Assembly: GCA_003280225.1 (NCBI GenBank)
Contig: QCFO01000003.1
Span: 46,103 to 110,102 of the forward strand
Direction of reading: 5' to 3'
DNA from: Prochlorococcus sp. AG-363-K07
GTDB taxonomy: Bacteria; Cyanobacteriota; Cyanobacteriia; PCC-6307; Cyanobiaceae
DNA: 64,000 nt
Shown here: positions 34,147 to 44,409 of the stretch, piece by piece
Position numbering within the stretch: position 1 is the first letter of the stretch
Layout of the letters: each line of letters starts with the position of its first letter
Notes under the pieces: model-generated
Databases searched by the model: none
The model's input: the letters and a program-made list of their open reading frames with translations, nothing else
Told to the model about the DNA's origin: nothing
Program-made: the position numbers and the translations under genes

Positions 34147-35013
34147 TTATATAGTGCTAATTACACCTTTAAGTAGACTCTCTGGACCATTTGAATCCAA
34201 CCACGTAACATCGGATTCCGCAGTAGCTAAAAGATATCCAGCAAAACCTAAACCATTGATACTAAATCCACGAAGCCCATCCTTCAACCTCCTGATAACA
34301 GCCATCCAATCCCTAGATATAATTAGATTATACGCACATGTGGGCTTAAAATTTCTACTTGGAATACCAATTTCTAGAATCTCACATGCTCGTAAATAGT
34401 AATCATAAAAATATTCAGCGTTTCTCCTCTTTTTAGTAAGGTCAACAACAAAAATTGAAGAATCAATTATGTTTTGGAAAGAAAAGTCGATTGTCTTTAC
34501 AAAATCAAACCAGCTGTATCTTGGACAACAAGTTTGCCCTTCTGACCGTCTTAATAACTGTAAGTGCCTATGTGGCTGACTAGCACCAGCCATTGCAGAA
34601 CTATTAAAAAACCAAAGACCTGAAGTATCAGCGTCTACTATCTCAAGTGCTTTAAGATCTTCTAAATCTAACCAACCATTCTGAGGGGCCCATTCCTTTG
34701 TTATTAAAAGCATGTGTCCAATCTGAACAGGAAATTTATTTAATATCAAAACATGTTTGCCTGCTATATTAGATATTTCAAGTGCTTTATCCCAAGGGCT
34801 AAAGGGATTAGGTTTTGGGCCAAAATTACTTAGATGAAATGGCTTTTTAGAAATAAGCTTCCTTAATTCAAATGAATAGTTATTAACACTGTAGACATTA
34901 ACTATATTTGTTTCTAGAGGTACTATCGAATTTGTGTTTAAGGCTAGTTGGTGTTGAGTAATTGCTTTTTTCCAAAAGACCTCATTACCTGTATTTAAAG
35001 GTACTTTGTCCAT
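34147..35013 (-). CDS. Ap4A phosphorylase / ATP adenylyltransferase-like HIT-superfamily protein
   Basis: The 288-residue protein resembles yeast APA1/APA2-type enzymes that split diadenosine tetraphosphate by phosphorolysis. Features are FGPKPNPFSPWDKALEI (about 64-80), HVLILNKFPVQIGHMLLITK (about 87-106), and ASQPHRHLQLLRR (about 143-155), where the H-x-H-x-Q of HIT-related transferases holds the catalytic His. A second domain (about 210-285) matches the DUF4922-like C-terminal part. It may limit Ap4A, an alarmone, or act in sulfur or nucleotide turnover. It is transcribed alone from the 570-bp gap upstream. Confidence 0.85.
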   Translation of the reverse strand: MDKVPLNTGNEVFWKKAITQHQLALNTNSIVPLETNIVNVYSVNNYSFELRKLISKKPFHLSNFGPKPNPFSPWDKALEISNIAGKHVLILNKFPVQIGHMLLITKEWAPQNGWLDLEDLKALEIVDADTSGLWFFNSSAMAGASQPHRHLQLLRRSEGQTCCPRYSWFDFVKTIDFSFQNIIDSSIFVVDLTKKRRNAEYFYDYYLRACEILEIGIPSRNFKPTCAYNLIISRDWMAVIRRLKDGLRGFSINGLGFAGYLLATAESDVTWLDSNGPESLLKGVISTI

Positions 35014-35133
35014 TGCTCAGCTCACTATTGACTTGATTCAACACCACTTATTGATGCACAGCTTAAAAATAACACTTAATTTGAAGGGCTTAGCTTTTTA
35101 ATTGAAGGACGTACATACTCAAGCATTGATTTT

Positions 35134-35206
35134 CCGGAGCTTCTACTACCCACTCACAAAGCTCTGAGAGCCAAGTAATCTACTAGGCCAGTAGGAAGTG
35201 CTCCGG
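35134..35206. ncRNA. Possible structured RNA element
   Basis: CCGGAGC at 35134-35140 is complementary to GCTCCGG at 35200-35206, and the pairing continues inward with TTC/GAA and TACT/AGTA, interrupted only by small bulges. Inside lies a GCTC-TGA-GAGC hairpin (35161-35171). The resulting closed ~73-nt fold is unusually GC-rich for this gap. It could be a small RNA, an untranslated leader for the short frame at 35271, or an operator. No known cyanobacterial RNA family is recognised. Confidence 0.3.
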
Positions 35207-35270
35207 GCTGTTCTTAGAGCGTTTTAGAGGCCATCCTGGTTGAAGAAGCCAGCAAAGAGGGGGGATTAAT

Positions 35271-35408
35271 GTGAGAATCTACCGATTAGTTAATGGCAGA
35301 TTGGGATTTTTGCAGAGAATTTGCTGGGGTTCATTAGGGACGTGGTTTAGAAACTCTGATTTAAGTCTCAAAACACTTCCCAAAGAGACAATTTTATTAA
35401 GTACATAA
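35271..35408 (+). CDS. Possible small protein of 45 residues
   Basis: A GTG with a strong purine-rich site (AGAGGGGGG, 35256-35264) 7 bp upstream opens a 45-codon frame. It reads VRIYRLVNGRLGFLQRICWG (GTG shown as V) and continues SLGTWFRNSDLSLKTLPK. The sequence is basic and amphipathic. An A-run, short ACTT/AAGT stem and T-run (35407-35437) lie right after the stop, like an intrinsic terminator. These three signals together make a real short gene plausible, but no homologue is recognised. Confidence 0.35.
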   Translation: MRIYRLVNGRLGFLQRICWGSLGTWFRNSDLSLKTLPKETILLST

Positions 35409-35437
35409 AAAAAAACTTTTCAAGTTCTTTTTTTTTT
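35407..35437 (+). terminator. A/T-rich hairpin with T-run
   Basis: Nine A residues followed by CTT pair with AAG-type bases and a 10-base T-run (one C mismatch). It lies directly at the stop of the possible 45-residue gene. The stem is weak because it lacks G-C pairs, but the T-run is long. Confidence 0.45.
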
Positions 35438-35583
35438 AAGTTTTTCTCAATTGCTCTAAGCTCCTATCACTAAAGGGATTTGGGTGAATGGACTCACTCT
35501 AGACACTTCCCAAACTTTCTAATTACTGAGACATTTTGTTCTTAGATGGTTGACGGAAGCAGGGGGCAAGGGGTTAAACGTCA
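35438..35583. other. Upstream region of the 82-residue protein
   Basis: The word ACACTTCCCAAA occurs here (35503-35514) and once more at 35373-35384, inside the possible short gene. Both copies are preceded by CTCAAA/CTCTAG-type sequence. No further gene is visible. The promoter of the 35584 gene is expected here. Confidence 0.35.
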
Positions 35584-35832
35584 ATGAGAAATACCTCCTC
35601 GATGGATTGGGAGTTCACTGAAGACGCAGCCTTCCTCGCTCTCTGCGATGCCTTTCGTGAGAGCGGAGAAACCTCTGCAATCGAATTTTTAGCCAATGGA
35701 GAGGGTGCTTTCCATTTCCAAGAGCTAACACAAAATGCAGCTGGAGAAGGACTGGATCTTGGCGATTCAGATTTCCTAAATGAATTTCAACAGGATGTCA
35801 TCGAAACTATGGAAACACTTTGCAAGGATTGA
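35584..35832 (+). CDS. Small acidic protein, unknown function
   Basis: The 82-residue protein is strongly acidic: MDWEFTEDAAFLALCDAFRE near its start and GLDLGDSDFLNEFQQDVIET near its end. It has no membrane segment. An internal ATG at 35602 (MDWEF) may be the true start. The compact helical, acidic pattern is typical of small regulators or partner proteins of cyanobacteria, but I recognise no family. It is monocistronic, 156 bp from the convergent metH stop. Confidence 0.6.
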   Translation: MRNTSSMDWEFTEDAAFLALCDAFRESGETSAIEFLANGEGAFHFQELTQNAAGEGLDLGDSDFLNEFQQDVIETMETLCKD

Positions 35833-35988
35833 GATTGATTTTCATCATTGATGGCCTACATGAAAATAACTAGCCTATATCTAGAAATAAAAAAGTATTC
35901 AATTAAAATATTATCAAAAATTACATTAGAATGATCGTAAGAGTATAAATATTCAATCCATTTCAAACTAAATTACTCTTTTTGTGGT

Positions 35989-38900
35989 TTAAGCGCTGAA
36001 ATAACGTGCCTTGCTATGTAAAGATACTATGGCTGTAGTACTTTGCTCAGGATGTAACTGATCACTTTCATCAATTGTTAGGCCAATTCGTTTCGCATCA
36101 AGCCATAAGAGTTGTTTTCTAGAATCCGCCACATTTGGACATGCAGGATAGCCAAATGAATACCTTGAGCCTCTATATCTTTGAGCTAAAATGAATTTGT
36201 TGTTAAATGGTGTTAGGTCTTCAAATCCACACTCATGTCTAATTTTTGCGTGTATATACTCCGCTAGTGCTTCTGCTAATTGAACAGCAAGGCCATGGAA
36301 ATAAAGATAGTCAGAATAAGAATCTGAGTCAAATAGTGCTTGAGCATATTTACTAGCCTCATCTCCCATTGTAACAGCCTGCATAGGTAGAAAATCACAT
36401 GCTTTTCCATCAAGAATATCGCGGTAGAAATCAGAAATACAGTACCTATTTCCACTTTTCTGTCGAGGAAAAGAAAATTCTCCTAATCTTTTATCTGTCA
36501 GTGGGTGAAAGATAAGGACTTTATTTCCGGATCTTCCACATGGAAAGTATCCATAGACAGCAGAAGGTTTTAATAAATTCTCTGTTAAGATTCTATCTAT
36601 CCAATAGGTTAGGATTGGTTCACATTTATTCTTTATAAGATCTTGAAACTCAGATTGAGTTTGATCCTTGGTACGACGCATCTGCCATTGACCTGAAAAA
36701 AGAGCTTTTTTATCAAGGTAAGGGAGAATAGAGTCAATATTCAAGTCAGTTTCTGATAAAACCTTCGTACCTAAAAATGGAGTAACTATTGCATCTTCTT
36801 CAGGAACAGAGGAAGATCTCATGTGATTATGGTCTGGATGAGGGGCGCTTATAATAGGTTCAGGGTTTTCGTCTACATGAACAGTTTTGTCTGCCTTTTC
36901 TAAATTAGTTGTGCACTCTGCCAACACTACCCCGTCAGGAGTAGAACTCAAGAATCCATTTTTATTAGACCAATCTCCCGAATTTAAAGCATTGATATAA
37001 GCGTCCATAAAGCGAAGATCGGTAAATGCATCCTTTCCATATACCAGCTTGCCGTTATATACAGAGTTACAATCATTATTAACAAATCTTGGTGTTAATG
37101 CTGCTCCTCCAAGAATTACTGGTATATCAATTCCAGCCTCATTAAATTGAGATAGATTTTCCTTCATAAAAGCTGTAGATTTAACCAATAGTCCACTCAT
37201 TGCGATACAATCGGCTTGATGTTCTTGTTGAGCTAAAATAATACTTTTAACATCTTGTTTAATGCCCAGATTAATCACCTCATATCCATTATTAGTTAGA
37301 ATAATATCAACTAGGTTTTTGCCAATATCGTGAACGTCTCCTTTAACTGTTGCGATTAATAATTTACCTTTGGATCTTCTTTTACCTTGACTTGTTTCCA
37401 TAAATGGCTCGAGATAGGCTACTGCAGCCTTCATAGTTTCAGCAGATTGGAGTACAAAAGGTAATTGCATCTGGCCTGATCCAAAAAGCTCACCAACTAC
37501 CTTCATTCCCTCTAAAAGGTGTTCATTAATAATCTGAAGAGGCTTGTACTTCTTAAGTGCAATTTCCAATGTTTTATCAAGTTCAATTCTTTCACCATCA
37601 ATAATATGGTTTCTTAGTCTTTCTTCTAAAGACAGATTTTTGTCACTAACATTGGAATTACGTGCTTGTTTAGTAGTGACTCCTGCAAAAATACCTGTGA
37701 GTTCTGATAATGGATCGTATGTACATATTCCTTCCTTATATCGTCGCCTATCGTGTATTAGGTCTAAACATATATTTAAATGTTTATCCTCTATTTTAGA
37801 CAGGGGTAATATCTTAGTAGGGGAGACAATTGCTGAATCCAAGCCTACATTAATGCACTCATTGAGAAATACAGAGTTTAATGTAATTCTTGCTGAAGGT
37901 GTTAGACCAAAACTTACATTTGAAATACCAAGGATTATATGTACATTTTTAATATTGTGCGTAATAAGTTGAATTGCTTTGATGGTTTCTTTTGCGTTAG
38001 CTCGATCTTCTTCAATTCCAGTCGAAATGGGCAGTGCTAAGGGATCATAAAAAATTTCATGAGGCGAGAGACCATAGTTGATTGCATCTTGATAAGCCCT
38101 TTGAGCAATTTCTAATTTCTTTTCAGCGGTTCTAGCCATACCCTCTTCATCAATAGTACCAACAACAACGCCTGCTCCGTAGTTTTTTGCAAGAGCTAAA
38201 ACTTTAAAGAATCGTGATTCACCATCCTCGTAATTAGTTGAGTTAAGGAGACATTTGCCCCCTGCAACTTTAAGACCACTTTCCATCTTCGTGAATTCTG
38301 TTGAATCCAACATCAATGGAAGATCAACATTGGTAACCAAACGAGAAACAATTTCCTTCATGTCTCTTATTCCGTCTCTACCTACGAAGTCCACATTTAC
38401 ATCCAAGATATGTGCATTTTCCTTTATCTGAGATCGAGCAAGGGAGACTAAGCCATCCCAGTCATCCTCGTTAAGCAAATCTCTAACTTTTTTTGAACCA
38501 CTAGCGTTAAGTCTTTCACCGACTATAAGAAAAGAATTTTCTTGTTTATAAGGTGTTGAAGTATATATTGATGATGATGAAGGTACAAAATTACTGACAT
38601 CGTGATTCCGCTTTATTTCATATAAAGAATCCTGTGATGAGAATACTTGCTGTGCTAAATCTACCAACTCTTTAATATGGGCAGGTGTTGTTCCGCAACA
38701 GCCTCCAATAACTCTTACACCTAAGTCTTTTATAAAATGCATTAATTGCATTTTTAGTTCTAGTGGCGTTAAACGATAATGGGCAACGCCTCCTACATTT
38801 TCAGGTAGACCAGCATTCGGTATGCAACTTGTATAAAAAGGTGAGTGCTGTGACAAATAAGAAATATGTTCCTTCATCTGTTCAGGCCCTGTTGCACAGT

Positions 38901-39612
38901 TAAGACCTAAGATATCAATTTTAAAAGGTTCCAATATTGTCAAAACGGCCGAAATATCTGTCCCCACTAGCATCGTTCCAGTAGTTTCCATCGTGACAGA
39001 AACCATTATGGGTAGTCTAATTTCCTTGCTCCTAAAAGAGTCCTCTATCGAAGCCAATGCCGCCTTGATCTGTAGGACATCTTGACACGTCTCAATGAGA
39101 ATTAAGTCCACTCCACCATCGATTAACCCATCAATTTGCTCTTTATAGGACAGAGATAAACTATCAAATTCAACATGTCCCAAGGTTGGCAATTTAGTGG
39201 TAGGACCTACAGATCCTGCAACAAATCGTGGCTTATCTGAGGTGCTATATTTTGTTGCTAATTCTTTAGCAATACAAGCTGCTGTTTTGTTTATCAAATA
39301 GGCTTTATCTTGTAATTCGTATTCCTTTAAAACGATTGAAGAAGCTCCAAATGTATTAGTCTCTATAACATCTACACCTACTTCCAAAAAATCCTTGTGA
39401 ACTGATTTGACAGATTCTGGTGACGTTAAAACAAGATATTCATTACATCCTTCATAATCAGAACCGCCAAAGTCATCTGCTGTTAGTTTAAGGCTTTGAA
39501 GAGAAGTTCCGGTTGCTCCATCAAAAACAATAGGAGGATGTTTCTTGGAATATAACCTTTCAAGAAACTTTGAATTATATTTTATATTTTCACTTTGGGA
39601 TGAAACAGTCAT
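35989..39612 (-). CDS. metH: Cobalamin-dependent methionine synthase
   Basis: Transfers a methyl group from methyltetrahydrofolate through methylcobalamin to homocysteine. The 1207-residue protein shows all modules: homocysteine domain with zinc cysteines in [12 protein letters not shown] and [12 protein letters not shown] (about 1-325), pterin-binding domain ([20 protein letters not shown], about 360-620), cobalamin-binding domain with [20 protein letters not shown] holding the axial His (about 655-895), and the S-adenosylmethionine reactivation domain (about 930-1200) including [12 protein letters not shown]. With cobU and cobN it ties B12 synthesis to use. No riboswitch was recognised upstream. 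Confidence 0.97.
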   Translation of the reverse strand: MTVSSQSENIKYNSKFLERLYSKKHPPIVFDGATGTSLQSLKLTADDFGGSDYEGCNEYLVLTSPESVKSVHKDFLEVGVDVIETNTFGASSIVLKEYELQDKAYLINKTAACIAKELATKYSTSDKPRFVAGSVGPTTKLPTLGHVEFDSLSLSYKEQIDGLIDGGVDLILIETCQDVLQIKAALASIEDSFRSKEIRLPIMVSVTMETTGTMLVGTDISAVLTILEPFKIDILGLNCATGPEQMKEHISYLSQHSPFYTSCIPNAGLPENVGGVAHYRLTPLELKMQLMHFIKDLGVRVIGGCCGTTPAHIKELVDLAQQVFSSQDSLYEIKRNHDVSNFVPSSSSIYTSTPYKQENSFLIVGERLNASGSKKVRDLLNEDDWDGLVSLARSQIKENAHILDVNVDFVGRDGIRDMKEIVSRLVTNVDLPLMLDSTEFTKMESGLKVAGGKCLLNSTNYEDGESRFFKVLALAKNYGAGVVVGTIDEEGMARTAEKKLEIAQRAYQDAINYGLSPHEIFYDPLALPISTGIEEDRANAKETIKAIQLITHNIKNVHIILGISNVSFGLTPSARITLNSVFLNECINVGLDSAIVSPTKILPLSKIEDKHLNICLDLIHDRRRYKEGICTYDPLSELTGIFAGVTTKQARNSNVSDKNLSLEERLRNHIIDGERIELDKTLEIALKKYKPLQIINEHLLEGMKVVGELFGSGQMQLPFVLQSAETMKAAVAYLEPFMETSQGKRRSKGKLLIATVKGDVHDIGKNLVDIILTNNGYEVINLGIKQDVKSIILAQQEHQADCIAMSGLLVKSTAFMKENLSQFNEAGIDIPVILGGAALTPRFVNNDCNSVYNGKLVYGKDAFTDLRFMDAYINALNSGDWSNKNGFLSSTPDGVVLAECTTNLEKADKTVHVDENPEPIISAPHPDHNHMRSSSVPEEDAIVTPFLGTKVLSETDLNIDSILPYLDKKALFSGQWQMRRTKDQTQSEFQDLIKNKCEPILTYWIDRILTENLLKPSAVYGYFPCGRSGNKVLIFHPLTDKRLGEFSFPRQKSGNRYCISDFYRDILDGKACDFLPMQAVTMGDEASKYAQALFDSDSYSDYLYFHGLAVQLAEALAEYIHAKIRHECGFEDLTPFNNKFILAQRYRGSRYSFGYPACPNVADSRKQLLWLDAKRIGLTIDESDQLHPEQSTTAIVSLHSKARYFSA

Positions 39613-39653
39613 AAGTCATTAGTTGATGTTAATAGTTTCCAAGACATTGAAGA

Positions 39654-40571
39654 TTAGTCTTTTAGGTCAATTTTAGTTACCCAGTGACTGTATTTTGGAC
39701 TGTTACCTATGGTGATATCTAATAAAGTCTTTTTAAGTGAATTCATAATTGGCCTGTTGTGAGACAATTCTGTCGACTCTATTCTTCGAATTGGAGTAAT
39801 CTTTGCTGCTGTACCTGTAAGAAAAACTTCGTCTGCTATCAGGAGCTCTGTTTTATCTACGGATCGTTCAACTACCGGGATGCCTTGATCTAAAGCAATC
39901 TCAATCACGCTAGCGCGTGTAATCCCTTCAAGAATATCTTGATCAACCCCTGGAGTAATAAGAACTCCATTTCTAACAATAAAGACATTCATACCACTAG
40001 CCTCACTAACTTTACCTCGCGTATTCAGAAGCAGTGCTTCGTCAAATCCACTAAGTACAGCCTCTGTCTTTGCTAAAGAGCTGGTTATATAAGCGCCACT
40101 AATTTTACCGCGCAACGGAAGAGAACGGTCTTCCTGTCGAGTCCAACTGCTAAAACGACATGTAACACCTTCAGGAGAAAGGTAGTCTCCTAACTCAATT
40201 CCATAAATTAGAAAGTCGGTCTCTATATTATGCAGACGGGGAGCTATTCCTAAGTCGCTCGTGTAGACAAATGGTCTTAAATATGCCGGTTTTGTAGGCT
40301 TATTAGCACGAATCATTTTTTCTAGTCCAGTCATTATTGCTTCCTCCCCTAAATCAGTAAGAAGCAATTTGGCACTCTGGCTCAATCGCTTAGCGTGGCG
40401 TTCAGCCCTGAAAAGGAGAACCGAGCGGCTGTCTTTAGGGTTAGGAATTGCTCTCATACCTCCAAAAGCACCAGTGCCATAGTGGAGAGCATGAGTAGCA
40501 ATCGAGACATTTGCCTCTTCAAATGGCACACATTTCCCCCTAAACCATGCGAAGGGCAAGAACTGATGCAT
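39654..40571 (-). CDS. ilvE: Branched-chain amino acid aminotransferase
   Basis: Fold-type IV PLP enzyme for the last step of valine, leucine and isoleucine synthesis. From ATG 40571 the protein is 305 residues: MHQFLPFAWFRGKCVPFEEA, then ATHALHYGTGAFGGMRA (about 23-39), the PLP lysine in RGKISGAYITSSLAKTEAVL (about 150-169), NTRGKVSEASGMNVFIV and EVFLTGTAAKITPI near the C-terminus. Eleven further codons upstream (MRRLSSTCSSD) are open but unlike the family start. It is divergent from cobN with 74 bp between, and 41 bp upstream of metH on the same strand. Confidence 0.95.
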   Translation of the reverse strand: MHQFLPFAWFRGKCVPFEEANVSIATHALHYGTGAFGGMRAIPNPKDSRSVLLFRAERHAKRLSQSAKLLLTDLGEEAIMTGLEKMIRANKPTKPAYLRPFVYTSDLGIAPRLHNIETDFLIYGIELGDYLSPEGVTCRFSSWTRQEDRSLPLRGKISGAYITSSLAKTEAVLSGFDEALLLNTRGKVSEASGMNVFIVRNGVLITPGVDQDILEGITRASVIEIALDQGIPVVERSVDKTELLIADEVFLTGTAAKITPIRRIESTELSHNRPIMNSLKKTLLDITIGNSPKYSHWVTKIDLKD

Positions 40572-40645
40572 ATCAGAGCTACAAGTACTACTTAATCTTC
40601 TCACTATCCACTCCCTTATATAGATTAAAGGTGGAGAATGTATGA

Positions 40646-43600
40646 ATGCACCGACTAGCCAGCTTGCCAGGGGAAGATTCCGAGCTTGACATAAGCCTTG
40701 TTGAACAACCCTCAGCGCCCTACCTCTTTCTAACTAGTGCTTCAAGCGACATAGCAACACTTGCTTCGACAATTCAAAATGAAAAAACATGCAATTGGGA
40801 AGGTCAGATCAGAGCATTACCTCTTAATGCTCTAAAACACCCAGCTCAAATAGACCATTATTTATATACAACAGCAAGAGAAACAAAAGTAATACTTCTA
40901 AGACTACTAGGTAACAGGGGACATTGGTCTTACGGTCTAGAAAAAGTGAAAAAATGGCAAGAAGAGTTTCCCAATCGAAATTTAATTGTTATCTCAGGGA
41001 CAGAAGAGCATGCAGACGAATTACATGAAATGGGAAGTATTGACGTAAGGATTATTAATCGAATCTTCAATCTCCTGAAAGTAGGTGGAGTTCAGAATAT
41101 GGCGACAACTCTAAAGATTATGGAATCACTTGATGTAAATCAAGTTCTGACACAGAAACAGTTTGAAGTTGAAGAAATATCTGATCCTATAAAATGGAAA
41201 TGGGAAGACATAGAGGGTACAAAAATAGGGGTAATATTGTATAGATCTTTATATCAGTCTGGAGATTATGATCTGGCCAATTCTATAGAATTAGAGCTTA
41301 AAAGAAAAAGTCTTGTACCAAGAATAATATGGGTAAGTAATCTGAGAAATAGTGATTTACAAGAAGAAGTTATTAAGATTTTCTCTCAAGAAAAAGTGGC
41401 TGGTCTAATAACTACGACATCTTTTAGTTCAATCAATCCTAAGACTAACAACAACTCAATCTCATTTTGGGACAAATTGAAAGTACCAGTTATACAAGCA
41501 ATTACTTCAACCATGTCTATAGAAGAATGGACTAAAAGTGAAAGAGGTCTATCAGCAATTGATCTTTCTATGCAAATAGTAATGCCAGAGATCGATGGAA
41601 GGATATCTACTCGACCCTGTGCATTTAGAGCTCTAAAAGAAGCAAATAACTCTCTAGCGACAGCTGTTCATTATTTGAAGGCTTATCCCGAATCTGTTAG
41701 TTGGATATGTTCTCACATAGATCATTGGGTAAGGTTAAGGAAAACTTGTACTATTGATCGTAAAATATCTATAATGCTAGCGAATTATCCAACAAAAAAC
41801 GGTAGATTAGCTAACGGGGTAGGTTTAGATACACCGAGTAGTGCGTGTGAAATTATAAAATGGTTGCAGGAAGAAGGGTACTACCTAGGAGAAGAATCAA
41901 TACCTCAGAATTCAAGCGAACTTATCACTAAAATCCTTTCAGCTAGGACAAATGATCCCCAAAGTTATGACAAAAAACCACTAGAGTACTTGAGTCTCAC
42001 AGAATATATACAATACTGGAATCAAATTCCACTAGAAAGTAGAACAAGAATAATAAATAGGTGGGGTAATCCCTCTAATGCAGAGGATCTAGAAAAGAAT
42101 GGATTTCCAATACTTGGTATAAAATTCGGTAATATTTCAATATTAATTCAACCAAGTCGTGGATACGATCCCGAAAGCCTTACAGACCTCCACTGTCCAG
42201 ACCTAGTTCCACCTCATAAATACTTAGCAAACTACTTCTGGATCCGAAAGTGCTTCAAGGCCCATGCAGTCGTGCACCTAGGCAAGCATGGAAGTCTTGA
42301 GTGGCTTCCTGGCAAGGGTGTAGGATTAAGCCCCTTATGTTACCCAGATATATTAATAGGCGAACTTCCAAATATTTATCCATTTATTGTTAATGATCCT
42401 GGGGAAGGTTCACAGGCTAAAAGACGTTCCCAAGCTGTAATTATTGATCACTTAACCCCTCCACTGACGCTCGCAGGTCTTCACGGAGATCTACTAGATC
42501 TAGAAGGTTTAATGGATGAATATTATGAATCCAGACTTATTTCTTCAAAGCGATCAAACATCATAGAGAATAAAATTTTAAAGCTTCTTACACAGAATAA
42601 CTGGCCAGGAATTCATAAAGAATCTGAAAATGAATTAAATATTGAATTAGTTTTCAAGAATGTGGAGTCATATTTATGCGAAATCAAAGAGTCACAAATC
42701 CGAGCTGGTCTACATATTTTTGGAAAGCAACCAGAATCAAAACAACTCATTGAACTATGTCTATTAATAGCTAAGACACCTAGACTAGATCGTTTCGGAT
42801 TAACCCAATGGATCGCTAATCTTCTGAATTTAGAAATCGACCCATGGATGGATGAGGCATCTGAGCAACTTTCGGAATCTGACAGGAAGAAACTAGACAA
42901 ATATATTACAAAAGATAAGACACACAGACTCAAATTAGAAACCATTGAATGGATAGAGGAGCAAGCCACTTTATTATTAGAATGTATAGTGAATTGCAAG
43001 AGCACTAGTTCTAAGTTAATAAATCCACTATTGTCAGCCCTTTCCTCAGAAAAAGCTTACTTGAGTAAAATTAAATTAGAAATATGGTCAAAGCTTAGCT
43101 GTTCTGCTGACACAGAAAAATGTAATTTCTTAAAAGCATTATCAGGCATAAGAATTCCTGCGGGGCCTTCAGGTGCACCTACTAGGGGAAGGCCAGAAGT
43201 ACTTCCTACAGGGCGAAATTTCTACAGTGTCGATCTGCGAGGACTTCCAACAGAATCAGCCTGGGACTTAGGGAAAAGAAGTGCAGAGCAGATACTGGAA
43301 TTGTACCTAATGGAAAATGGCGAGAATTTAAAACATCTAGCCCTATCCGTTTGGGGGACATCAACAATGAGGAATGGAGGCGAAGAAATCTGTCAGTTAC
43401 TTTCACTGTTAGGGGTCAAGCCAGTTTGGGATGGACCAACTAGAAGGGTAGTTAGCTTTGAAATAGTTCCACTAGAAATACTCCAAAGACCAAGAGTTGA
43501 TGTAATTTTAAGAATCTCTGGATTGTTCCGAGACGCTTTCCCAAACTTAATTACTTACGCAAATCAAGCAATAAGTATTGTTGCCAATCTGGATGAGCCA

Positions 43601-44386
43601 CATGAGATGAACCCTCTAGCTGAGTCACGATCTAAAGGTGAAAATACAGCAAGGATATATGGATCTGCACCGAATTCATATGGTGCAGGACTACAGGCTT
43701 TAATTGATTCTGGTAACTGGGAAAGTAAAAATGATCTTGCTAATGCTTATCTTGCCTGGAGCAAATGGAATTATAGTGAATCGACAGAAGCAATTAGTGA
43801 CCTAGATGGGCTAAAAAGTTGCCTAGAAAAGGTTCAGGTCGTTTTACATAGTCAAGACAATAGAGAACATGATATTCTTGATTCAGATGACTATTATCAG
43901 TTTCATGGAGGACTAACTGCTGCTATTTCTGTGATCAAAGGTAGTTCACCAAAGGCTCTTTTTGCAGACAATGCAAATCCTCAAAAACCAAAAATACATA
44001 ACTTGCGTAAGGAAATAGACAAGGTAATGCGTTCTAGAGTTCTAAATCCAAAGTGGATTAATGGTATGAAGAAACATGGATACAAAGGAGCTTTTGAAAT
44101 GGGAGCCAGCATTGATTATCTCTTTGCCTTTGATGCCACAACTGGGATGGTTGATGACTGGTGTTATTCTGAAATATGCAAGACTTGGTTAGAGGAAAAA
44201 TCAACACTGAGATTCCTAGCAGAAAAAAATCCCTGGGTTTTGCGGGATATTGCTGAAAGGCTTCTAGAAGCAAGCAACAGAAATCTTTGGGAAAAAGCTA
44301 CTAAGAAAGAAATAGACTTACTACAAAAGATAGTACATAAATCAGATAAAGATATTGAATTTGAGAGTTTTAGACAAATAAAATGA
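40646..44386 (+). CDS. cobN: Cobaltochelatase subunit CobN
   Basis: Large subunit of the ATP-dependent enzyme that puts cobalt into hydrogenobyrinate a,c-diamide in aerobic cobalamin synthesis. The 1246-residue protein has the CobN/magnesium chelatase H signature HAVVHLGKHGSLEWLPGKGV (about 538-557), followed by SPLCYPDILIGELPNIYPF and NDPGEGSQAKRRSQAVIIDH. SGIRIPAGPSGAPTRGRPEV and NFYSVDLRGLPTESAWDLGK occur near 835-875. The ChlH paralogue for chlorophyll is longer and usually begins differently, so CobN is favoured; the 1246-residue length and absence of ChlH-type N-terminus support this. No CobS or CobT gene is nearby. Confidence 0.92.
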   Translation: MHRLASLPGEDSELDISLVEQPSAPYLFLTSASSDIATLASTIQNEKTCNWEGQIRALPLNALKHPAQIDHYLYTTARETKVILLRLLGNRGHWSYGLEKVKKWQEEFPNRNLIVISGTEEHADELHEMGSIDVRIINRIFNLLKVGGVQNMATTLKIMESLDVNQVLTQKQFEVEEISDPIKWKWEDIEGTKIGVILYRSLYQSGDYDLANSIELELKRKSLVPRIIWVSNLRNSDLQEEVIKIFSQEKVAGLITTTSFSSINPKTNNNSISFWDKLKVPVIQAITSTMSIEEWTKSERGLSAIDLSMQIVMPEIDGRISTRPCAFRALKEANNSLATAVHYLKAYPESVSWICSHIDHWVRLRKTCTIDRKISIMLANYPTKNGRLANGVGLDTPSSACEIIKWLQEEGYYLGEESIPQNSSELITKILSARTNDPQSYDKKPLEYLSLTEYIQYWNQIPLESRTRIINRWGNPSNAEDLEKNGFPILGIKFGNISILIQPSRGYDPESLTDLHCPDLVPPHKYLANYFWIRKCFKAHAVVHLGKHGSLEWLPGKGVGLSPLCYPDILIGELPNIYPFIVNDPGEGSQAKRRSQAVIIDHLTPPLTLAGLHGDLLDLEGLMDEYYESRLISSKRSNIIENKILKLLTQNNWPGIHKESENELNIELVFKNVESYLCEIKESQIRAGLHIFGKQPESKQLIELCLLIAKTPRLDRFGLTQWIANLLNLEIDPWMDEASEQLSESDRKKLDKYITKDKTHRLKLETIEWIEEQATLLLECIVNCKSTSSKLINPLLSALSSEKAYLSKIKLEIWSKLSCSADTEKCNFLKALSGIRIPAGPSGAPTRGRPEVLPTGRNFYSVDLRGLPTESAWDLGKRSAEQILELYLMENGENLKHLALSVWGTSTMRNGGEEICQLLSLLGVKPVWDGPTRRVVSFEIVPLEILQRPRVDVILRISGLFRDAFPNLITYANQAISIVANLDEPHEMNPLAESRSKGENTARIYGSAPNSYGAGLQALIDSGNWESKNDLANAYLAWSKWNYSESTEAISDLDGLKSCLEKVQVVLHSQDNREHDILDSDDYYQFHGGLTAAISVIKGSSPKALFADNANPQKPKIHNLRKEIDKVMRSRVLNPKWINGMKKHGYKGAFEMGASIDYLFAFDATTGMVDDWCYSEICKTWLEEKSTLRFLAEKNPWVLRDIAERLLEASNRNLWEKATKKEIDLLQKIVHKSDKDIEFESFRQIK

Positions 44387-44409
44387 TACAGACAATCCAA
44401 GAGTTTGGG

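Noticed and set aside
37544..37972. 142-residue frame opposite metH
   Set aside because: The metH pterin and B12 domains are conserved on the other strand; this frame shows no family pattern.
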